Positions 1 to 5,763 of a DNA stretch of 7,337 nucleotides are shown here, one piece after another; position 1 is the first letter of the stretch, and each line of letters begins with the position of its first letter. Both the position numbers and the translations under genes were made by a program. The notes under the pieces are model-generated. The model did not search any database. It saw only the letters and a list, made by a program, of their open reading frames with translations, and was not told where the DNA came from. Source of the stretch: Candidatus Gastranaerophilales bacterium. Lineage in GTDB: Bacteria; Cyanobacteriota; Vampirovibrionia; Gastranaerophilales; Gastranaerophilaceae. The DNA is taken from assembly GCA_944323945.1 (NCBI GenBank), contig CALUUL010000077.1, forward strand, positions 1 to 7,337, read 5' to 3'.

Positions 1-22
1 TCAAGTCTCTTAACGCCCACCA
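1..22 (+). tRNA. 3' end of a tRNA gene (partial, anticodon not visible)
   Basis: The first 22 bases read as the end of a tRNA: most of a T-loop (TCAAGT, lacking its first T), the 3' side of the T-stem (CTCTT, 7-11), the 3' side of the acceptor stem (AACGCCC, 12-18), an A discriminator base (19) and an encoded CCA (20-22). The matching 5' half (acceptor GGGCGTT, T-stem AAGAG) would lie upstream of the window. The anticodon is outside the window, so the amino acid cannot be assigned. A terminator follows directly, which supports a real transcription unit ending here. Confidence 0.8.
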
Positions 23-31
23 TTTAAACAC

Positions 32-57
32 AAGGACTTCATCACGGGTCCTTTTTT
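32..57 (+). terminator. Rho-independent terminator of the tRNA
   Basis: A perfect 6-bp stem (AAGGAC 32-37 with GTCCTT 48-53), extendable by one T-G pair to leave an 8-nt loop, runs into six T residues (52-57). It starts 9 bases after the CCA end, the expected position for a tRNA transcript terminator. Confidence 0.75.
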
Positions 58-97
58 ATTTTGCAATTTTTTAGGTGGATTTATTTTGTTATGTTTG

Positions 98-115
98 ATT
101 ACAATATAATGTAAT
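98..115. repeat. Dyad ATTACA-N6-TGTAAT
   Basis: Perfect 6-bp arms (98-103 and 110-115) flank six bases, and the dyad contains the string TATAAT (105-110). It could be an operator over a -10 element, but no good -35 sits at the right distance. In DNA this AT-rich such a dyad can arise by chance. A similar TACA-N6-TGTA dyad lies downstream of the operon (7195-7212). Confidence 0.3.
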
Positions 116-269
116 TAATGTTTTTTGAATAAATATTGTGCTGTAAATTTAAAAATAATCTCTGTAAATAAGAATAAAAATGTAAGAAAGATAATATAAT
201 ATCATAATTATGTAATACACAAATATTCCACTATCTAAAAATATTTTAAAAAATAAACATTTCTTCTTC

Positions 270-320
270 TTGAAAATATTATTGAATATATTTTTATATA
301 TACATTATATTGAAAATATT
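270..320 (+). repeat. 11-bp direct repeat TTGAAAATATT, 40 bp apart
   Basis: The word TTGAAAATATT occurs at 270-280 and again at 310-320, start to start 40 bp. A near relative (TTGAATATATT) lies between them at 282-292. The repeats may be promoter -35-like elements or a protein-binding pair, or simply biased A/T sequence. Confidence 0.35.
282..311 (+). promoter_or_regulatory. Candidate sigma70-type promoter for the hsd operon
   Basis: TTGAAT (282-287, 4 of 6 to TTGACA) and TATATT (306-311, 5 of 6 to TATAAT) are 18 bp apart. Transcription would start near 318 and leave a leader of about 95-130 nt. Other A/T-rich hexamers nearby (TTGAAA 310-315 with TAAAAC 332-337) are nearly as good, so the exact promoter is uncertain. 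Confidence 0.25.
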
Positions 321-394
321 TGTATTTTCTCTAAAACTATACTTTTTGTAAAATTTGTTGATTAATTGCTAAATTTGTTACGTTTTTGCTTGTA

Positions 395-411
395 AGAAGG
401 CTTTATAAGCC
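395..411 (+). promoter_or_regulatory. Shine-Dalgarno and hairpin just before the ATG at 412
   Basis: AGAAGG (395-400) is a good ribosome-binding sequence but sits 11 nt from the upstream ATG at 412. Its last two G bases start a perfect 5-bp hairpin, GGCTT-TAT-AAGCC (399-411), that ends immediately before that ATG. If translation starts at 412, the hairpin would shorten the effective spacing or hide part of the ribosome site. If it starts at 451, both lie in the leader. The palindrome could also be a small operator. Confidence 0.4.
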
Positions 412-450
412 ATGTTTTATGCTAAAATTGTTAAGGTAGAAAGTGGAAGA

Positions 451-2847
451 ATGAATAAAAAAGATTTATCAGAACGTGATATTTGTACAAAGTTTATAAC
501 ACCTGCAATAATAAAATCAGGTTGGGATAAAGACTCGCAAATTAGAGAAGAAGTTTCTTTTACGGCAGGAAAAGTTATTGTTAGAGGTAAACTTGTTTCT
601 CGTGGTAAGGGTAAAAGAGCTGATTATATACTTTATTATAAAAACAATATTCCTATAGCAGTTATTGAGGCAAAAGATAATAAGCATAGTGTAGGAGCGG
701 GCATTCAGCAATCAATCGAATATGCAGAAACTCTTGATATTCCTTTTGTATTTTCTTCAAATGGAGATGCTTTTTTATTCCATGATAGAACTGTTGATTT
801 AGGCAAAAAAGAAATAGAATTACCTTTGGATAAATTTCCAACGCCACATGAATTATGGGAAAAATTCAAGAAATTTAAACAAATTGATGATATAGAAACA
901 GAAAAAGTTTATACACAAAATTATCATAAAGATGTATCAAACAATAAAGAACCAAGATACTATCAAAGAATTGCAATTAATAGAGCTGTAGAAGCAATAG
1001 CAAAAGGACAAGATAGGGTTCTTTTGGTTATGGCAACTGGTACAGGTAAGACTTATACTGCATTTCAGATTATTTGGCGATTATGGAAGGCTAAAAAGAA
1101 AAAACGTATTTTATTCTTAGCCGATAGAAACATTTTAGTCGACCAGACGAAAAGCCAAGACTTTGCACCATTTGGCGATAAAATGACAAAGATTACAAAA
1201 CGCCATATTGATAAATCTTATGAAATATATTTAGCCTTGTATCAGGGTATTACTGGAAATAATGAAGACAAAGACGCTTACAAAGAATTTTCAAAAGATT
1301 TCTTTGATTTAATTGTAATTGATGAATGCCATAGGGGAAGTGCAAAAGATGATTCAGCTTGGCGAGAGGTATTAGATTATTTCTCATCAGCTACTCATTT
1401 AGGTCTAACGGCAACGCCTAAAGAGACTAAAGACGTTTCAAATATCGAATATTTTGGCGAGCCGGTTTATACATACTCTCTAAAACAAGGTATTGAAGAT
1501 GGTTTTCTTGCTCCATACAAAGTTATTAGACCAATAATCAATATTGATATGGATGGTTTAAAACTTCCGCAAGGTACAATTGATAAATATGGCAATGAGG
1601 TTCCTAACGAGGAATTTAATGTAAAAGATTTTGATAAAAAAATTGTTGTTGATGAACGAACAGAACTTGTCGCAAAAAGAATAACTCAATATCTAAAGAA
1701 TAATAACAGATATGATAAAACAATTGTTTTCTGTACTGATATTGACCACGCAGCAAGAATGCGTCAAGCTTTGGTGAATGAAAATCCTGATATGGTAGCA
1801 GAAAACTCAAAGTATGTAATGCAAATTACTGGCGATAACGATGAAGGTAAAAAAGAGCTTGATAACTTTATTGATCCTGAAATAACATATCCTGTAATTG
1901 CAACAACTTCAAAACTAATGACAACAGGTGTTGACGCTAAAACCTGCAAACTTATAGCAATAGATAGCAACATCAATTCAATGACAGAATTTAAACAAAT
2001 TATCGGTCGTGGAACACGTTTAAGACCTGATTATGGCAAATGGTATTTTACTATTCTTGATTTTAGAGGTGTTACAAGACTTTTTGAAGATAAAGATTTT
2101 GACGGCGAACCTGTTCAGATAAAAGACGTAAAAGAATCTGAAGAAATGCCAAAAGATGAGCAGACAAAAGAAGAAGTTGAAACTTTGATTGATGAACTTC
2201 CTGATGGCGAAACCATTGTTGAAATTCCACCAAATATTGATATTACCGATGTTGAAAACCCTACCAAAAAATTCTATGTGAATGGAATTGAAGTTGTGCA
2301 AGTAGGTGAAAGAGTTCAATATTATGGCAAAGATGGCAAATTAATAACAGAAAGCCTTGTAGATTACACTAAAAAGAATCTAAAAGCACAGTTTGCGTCA
2401 ATGGATGATTTTATCAAAAAATGGACAGAAGCCGATAAAAAATCAGCAATTATTGATGAACTGATAGAACAAGGTATAATGCTTGATGAATTAAGGGAAG
2501 AAGTTAAACAAAAAACAGGCAAAGATTTAAGTGTTTTTGATTTGATTTGCCATGTAACTTTTGATATGCCACCACTATCAAGAAAAGAAAGGGCACAAAA
2601 AGTTAAGAAAAGAAATTACTTCGCTAAATATTCAGAAAAAGCAAGAAAAGTTCTTAACGCCTTGATTGATAAATTCTCTGATGGTGGCATTGAAGAAATT
2701 GAAAATAGAGAAATTTTATATTTCCAACCTTTTGATGAAATCGGAACACCTGTGGAGATAATCAAAGAATTCGGCGGAAAGGCTAAATACGAAGAAGCAA
2801 TTAAAGAGCTTGAAAAAGAACTCTTTAGCGATGATGGAGTTGCTTAG
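451..2847 (+). CDS. hsdR: Type I restriction enzyme R subunit (HsdR), EcoAI/EcoEI-like
   Basis: This is the restriction and translocation subunit of a type I R-M complex. It uses ATP to pull DNA past the bound HsdM-HsdS core and cuts when translocation is blocked. Numbering from the start at 451 (798 aa): an N-terminal PD-(D/E)xK nuclease shows D58, E73 and K75. The helicase part has Q172, Walker A MATGTGKT (194-201, K200), DECH (291-294), TATP (320-323), TTGVD (491-495) and QIIGRGTR (516-523). The C-terminal third fits the EcoEI R C-terminal region. Length matches the roughly 810 aa I recall for EcoAI HsdR rather than the much longer EcoKI or EcoR124 types. The frame is open from an ATG at 412, but family members begin close to MNKKxLSExDI, which points to 451. 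The ribosome site before 451 is weak (GGA at 445-447), so 412 remains possible. It is the first gene of the operon, and all key motifs are intact. Confidence 0.95.
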   Translation: MNKKDLSERDICTKFITPAIIKSGWDKDSQIREEVSFTAGKVIVRGKLVSRGKGKRADYILYYKNNIPIAVIEAKDNKHSVGAGIQQSIEYAETLDIPFVFSSNGDAFLFHDRTVDLGKKEIELPLDKFPTPHELWEKFKKFKQIDDIETEKVYTQNYHKDVSNNKEPRYYQRIAINRAVEAIAKGQDRVLLVMATGTGKTYTAFQIIWRLWKAKKKKRILFLADRNILVDQTKSQDFAPFGDKMTKITKRHIDKSYEIYLALYQGITGNNEDKDAYKEFSKDFFDLIVIDECHRGSAKDDSAWREVLDYFSSATHLGLTATPKETKDVSNIEYFGEPVYTYSLKQGIEDGFLAPYKVIRPIINIDMDGLKLPQGTIDKYGNEVPNEEFNVKDFDKKIVVDERTELVAKRITQYLKNNNRYDKTIVFCTDIDHAARMRQALVNENPDMVAENSKYVMQITGDNDEGKKELDNFIDPEITYPVIATTSKLMTTGVDAKTCKLIAIDSNINSMTEFKQIIGRGTRLRPDYGKWYFTILDFRGVTRLFEDKDFDGEPVQIKDVKESEEMPKDEQTKEEVETLIDELPDGETIVEIPPNIDITDVENPTKKFYVNGIEVVQVGERVQYYGKDGKLITESLVDYTKKNLKAQFASMDDFIKKWTEADKKSAIIDELIEQGIMLDELREEVKQKTGKDLSVFDLICHVTFDMPPLSRKERAQKVKKRNYFAKYSEKARKVLNALIDKFSDGGIEEIENREILYFQPFDEIGTPVEIIKEFGGKAKYEEAIKELEKELFSDDGVA

Positions 2848-3402
2848 ATGGAAATAGATTGGAATATTATATGGTCTGCGGTAACTGCAATATCAACGTT
2901 AGTAATGGCACTTGCAACAATTGCCATGGCTGTATTTGCAGGTAGTGCTTTAAACTCTTGGAAAAAAGAAATTAAATTAAAAAAGATTTATAGAATTAAT
3001 AGAAATTATATAAAAACAATTGATGAGTTTTTAAAATTATTACATAATTATGAACTAATATCTAATGAACAAGAAACTAGATATATATTAGAAAAACTAT
3101 TGGAAGAAATAAATATAATATTATATGAATATAAGTTAATAGAAAAGAATGCTGAAACAGAATTTTTAAACAATCTGATGTATTTTAAAACAATTCTTGA
3201 AAAATATACCAAAGAAACCTTTAAAACAGATAATAATTGGCTTAGTTTTTGTTTTAGCTATGAAAACTTTTGGGATGAATATGCACCAATTCAAGAAAAT
3301 GATGGTAATATTTCTTATACACAAGAATATGAAAAATTATTAAATAAATTAAATAATGCAAAAAAATTATGTGAGCAAAATATTTATAAATTTTACAACT
3401 AG
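2848..3402 (+). CDS. Unknown membrane-anchored protein A between hsdR and hsdM
   Basis: I do not recognise a named family. The 184-aa product has one strong hydrophobic segment at about residues 7-33, rich in Ala, Ile, Val and Met, followed by a basic stretch (SWKKEIKLKK, 37-46). By the positive-inside rule the rest should lie in the cytoplasm. The remainder is charged and probably mostly helical, with Glu/Lys/Leu-rich runs suggestive of coiled coil (about 55-120 and 158-180) and an aromatic patch near 131-146. No enzyme motif is visible. The ATG directly abuts the hsdR stop (TAGATG), with GGAG at 2836-2839 inside hsdR as ribosome site (8-nt spacing), so translation is probably coupled to hsdR. 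Hand-counted GC over 3001-3360 is about 20%, against about 36% in sampled hsdR, which suggests a separate origin. It could be an accessory or effector protein of the R-M system, an independent defence gene, or neutral cargo. Confidence 0.85.
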   Translation: MEIDWNIIWSAVTAISTLVMALATIAMAVFAGSALNSWKKEIKLKKIYRINRNYIKTIDEFLKLLHNYELISNEQETRYILEKLLEEINIILYEYKLIEKNAETEFLNNLMYFKTILEKYTKETFKTDNNWLSFCFSYENFWDEYAPIQENDGNISYTQEYEKLLNKLNNAKKLCEQNIYKFYN

Positions 3403-3413
3403 AGGATAACTAA

Positions 3414-4877
3414 ATGCCAAATATATCAAGTGTAATAAAATCAATACAAGACATAATGCGAAAAGATACAGGCGTTGACGGTGATGCACAAAGACTATCG
3501 CAAATCGTTTGGATGCTGTTTTTAAAAATCTTTGCTGATAAAGAAGATGAAGCAGAGATTATGAAAGATGATTATAAATCTCCACTTGATGAAAAATATC
3601 GTTGGCAAAATTGGGCTAAAGATGATGAAGGCTTAACTGGTGATGATTTAATAGATTTTATTAATAATGATCTGTTTCCGTATCTGCAAAACCTTGAAAA
3701 CGATTCAAATAAGCAAGCATTGATTATAAGGAACATTTTTCAAGATACTTATAATTACATGAAATCAGGGACGCTACTAAGACAAGTTATTAATAAAATC
3801 AATGAAATTGACTTTAATTCAAGTGAAGATAGGCACCTTTTTAATGATATTTATGAACAACTATTGCAAAGCCTTCAATCTGCAGGTAATGCAGGTGAAT
3901 ATTATACCCCAAGAGCCGTAACTCAATTTATTGTCGATATGGTTGACCCAAAACTTGGCGAAACTATCCTAGACCCAGCTTGCGGTACAGGAGGATTTCT
4001 TGCTTGTGCAATAGAACACTTGAAAAAACAAACAGATACAACAAAAGAAGGTGAAATCCTTAATAACTCTATATTCGGGATAGAGAAGAAACCTCTTCCG
4101 CACCAATTATGCACAACAAATATGATTTTGCACGGAATTGATACTCCTATAAACATAAAAAGAGATAATACCCTATCAAAACCGATTAATAATATTTCCC
4201 CTGCTGATAGAGTAAATTGCATTGTTACAAACCCACCTTTTGGCGGAGTTGAAGAAGACGGGATTGAAACAAATTTCCCTGCAGCTTATAGAACAAAAGA
4301 AACAGCAGATTTATTTTTGCTCTACATTATTGCAAAACTAAAACCTCAAGGCAGAGTTGGAATAGTTCTTCCTGATGGAGCACTATTTGGCGAAGGTGTA
4401 AAAACAAGAATAAAAGAAAAACTTATGCAAGAATGCAATTTGCATACAATTATAAGACTTCCAAAGAGTGTTTTTGCTCCATACACATCAATTAATACAA
4501 ACCTTTTATTCTTTACAAAAGGTGAACCAACTAAAGAAACTTGGTTTTATAGACTTGATATGCCAGATGGGTATAAGAACTTTTCTAAAACAAAACCAAT
4601 GAAAAAAGAACACTTTAAAGAAGTTGTAGAATGGTGGAACGATAGAAAAGAAATCAATATTGACGGTTTTGATAAAGCTAAAAAATATTCCATTCAAGAA
4701 ATCCAAGAAAGAAACTATAACCTTGATTTGTGTGGCTATCCTTATGAGGAAGAAGAAATCTTGCCACCAATGGAACTTTTGCAAAAATACCAAGAAAAAC
4801 GAGCAGAGGTTGATAAAAATATTGATGATATCTTGAATCAAATCAAAGCTATGATTGGAGGCGTCAATGCCGATTAA
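3414..4877 (+). CDS. hsdM: Type I DNA methyltransferase M subunit (HsdM)
   Basis: HsdM transfers a methyl group from S-adenosylmethionine to N6 of adenine in the site chosen by HsdS, as an M2S1 core to which HsdR binds. The 487-aa protein has the helical HsdM N-terminal domain (about 1-140), the GEYYTPR segment (161-167), SAM-binding motif I DPACGTGGF (187-195) and catalytic motif IV NPPF (273-276). The C-terminal tail (about 450-487) is helical and normally packs on HsdS. Length matches the roughly 490 aa I recall for EcoAI HsdM. AGAGGA (3401-3406), overlapping the stop of the preceding gene, gives a clear ribosome site 7 nt before the ATG. The 3' end overlaps the next gene by 11 nt. In most type I operons hsdS follows directly; here an unrelated gene sits between them. 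The catalytic motifs are complete, so the enzyme should be active. Confidence 0.96.
   Translation: MPNISSVIKSIQDIMRKDTGVDGDAQRLSQIVWMLFLKIFADKEDEAEIMKDDYKSPLDEKYRWQNWAKDDEGLTGDDLIDFINNDLFPYLQNLENDSNKQALIIRNIFQDTYNYMKSGTLLRQVINKINEIDFNSSEDRHLFNDIYEQLLQSLQSAGNAGEYYTPRAVTQFIVDMVDPKLGETILDPACGTGGFLACAIEHLKKQTDTTKEGEILNNSIFGIEKKPLPHQLCTTNMILHGIDTPINIKRDNTLSKPINNISPADRVNCIVTNPPFGGVEEDGIETNFPAAYRTKETADLFLLYIIAKLKPQGRVGIVLPDGALFGEGVKTRIKEKLMQECNLHTIIRLPKSVFAPYTSINTNLLFFTKGEPTKETWFYRLDMPDGYKNFSKTKPMKKEHFKEVVEWWNDRKEINIDGFDKAKKYSIQEIQERNYNLDLCGYPYEEEEILPPMELLQKYQEKRAEVDKNIDDILNQIKAMIGGVNAD
4857..4861 (+). promoter_or_regulatory. Ribosome-binding site that sets the start of unknown gene B
   Basis: GGAGG lies inside the last codons of hsdM, 5 nt before the ATG at 4867. 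It overlaps the alternative TTG start at 4855, so that upstream codon is unlikely to be used. This supports a start at 4867 and coupled translation with hsdM. Confidence 0.75.
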
Positions 4878-5763
4878 TATATCTGATGTTGTTGTGAATA
4901 TTGGACAAAAAACAAATTCTGTAGATTGGTTTGATTTTTATAAAACAATTCTTTCAGTTTTACTTGGTGGTTTAATGACATATTTTGCAAGTAAAAAAAT
5001 GAAAACAGAAGATTCAAAAAAAGAACTAGTACAAAAAGTAGCTTTTGTCAATTACATTGCTTCTTTTGCTTTTAACGATATCCTAATTTATAAAAGAGAA
5101 GTTATTGATCCCATAAGAAAAAATTTAGAAAAAGAAAATATACAATCTTTCATTTCAGGTGTTTATATTCCAAAAAATGAGTTTGATCTTGATTATAAAG
5201 AATATATCATTCTTGACAGTTTTAACTGCTATTTATCCGGTTTATTGAACAAAACAAATGCATTATATCAATTATTAAAACAAGTAATTAACACATATAA
5301 TGACTTTATTAAAAATGATATACACTCGAAAATTCTATACAAAGAAAGTTATGTATTTGATGATAAAACATACATTTCAAGTTTTGAAAATTTAGAAAAT
5401 GTTACTAATGAATTATTATTGAGATTATATTTTATACTTAAAAATTTAAATGTACTTCAATCTAAATATTTAAATTTTGGTTGTATAGAGAATATAGAAG
5501 AAATTTTTAAAAGTTTAAAATTAGAAGAAAATGATGAATTAAAAGATTTACTTAAATCTGATAAGTATAAAGAAATAATGCTATACCAACAAAATTTAGA
5601 AAGATGTTGGGCAGGACAAAGTAGGTTTGGTTGTACAATTTGCTATATCATTAGAAGAATTAGACATTGGTTTAAATGGTTAAAAATTTTTTTCCAACTA
5701 CCAGAGAATTGCAAATTTGTAAACAAGAAAAATAAAGAGGAGAAGCCAACAAATGAAAGCTGA
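4867..5763 (+). CDS. Unknown membrane-anchored protein B between hsdM and hsdS
   Basis: I do not recognise a named family. The 298-aa product begins with a short polar segment, then one hydrophobic helix at about residues 25-42 (core ILSVLLGGLMTYF) followed by a Lys-rich turn (SKKMK), predicting N-out/C-in single-pass topology. Residues 50-245 are charged and look mostly helical, with no enzyme motif I can name. Near the C-terminus are C247, a CxxC pair (C256, C259), H267 and C282. They surround a basic, aromatic stretch (about 259-277) that could lie along a membrane or bind nucleic acid. The tail is hydrophilic. The start overlaps hsdM by 11 nt and the end overlaps hsdS by 11 nt, so the gene is stitched into the operon. 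Hand-counted GC over 5341-5580 is about 17%, the lowest of any gene here. Possible roles are regulator, effector or independent defence cargo; none is shown by the sequence. Confidence 0.85.
   Translation: MPINISDVVVNIGQKTNSVDWFDFYKTILSVLLGGLMTYFASKKMKTEDSKKELVQKVAFVNYIASFAFNDILIYKREVIDPIRKNLEKENIQSFISGVYIPKNEFDLDYKEYIILDSFNCYLSGLLNKTNALYQLLKQVINTYNDFIKNDIHSKILYKESYVFDDKTYISSFENLENVTNELLLRLYFILKNLNVLQSKYLNFGCIENIEEIFKSLKLEENDELKDLLKSDKYKEIMLYQQNLERCWAGQSRFGCTICYIIRRIRHWFKWLKIFFQLPENCKFVNKKNKEEKPTNES

Larger units (their letters stand above)
58..450. other. AT-rich intergenic leader before hsdR
   Basis: This stretch between the tRNA terminator and the preferred hsdR start has no convincing gene. 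A hand count over 61-360 gives 48 G+C in 300 bases, about 16%, far below the hsd genes. It holds a 6-N6-6 dyad (98-115), a 10-bp palindrome CATAATTATG (203-212), an 11-bp direct repeat (270-280 and 310-320), a possible promoter (282-311) and a Shine-Dalgarno plus small hairpin (395-411). Most of it looks like low-complexity A/T sequence. Confidence 0.6.

Noticed and set aside
95..110. TTGATT (95-100) and TATAAT (105-110) as a promoter pair
   Set aside because: The spacing is only 4 bp, and no better -35 lies 16-19 bp upstream of TATAAT.
2848..3402. Unknown A as an anticodon nuclease, anti-restriction protein or toxin-antitoxin member
   Set aside because: There is no Walker A or PrrC-like nuclease motif, no strongly acidic DNA-mimic composition, and no small partner gene. 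The hydrophobic N-terminus points to a membrane protein instead.
4855..4866. TTG at 4855 as the start of unknown gene B
   Set aside because: The TTG overlaps the GGAGG ribosome site that is ideally placed for the ATG at 4867, so the ATG is the better start.
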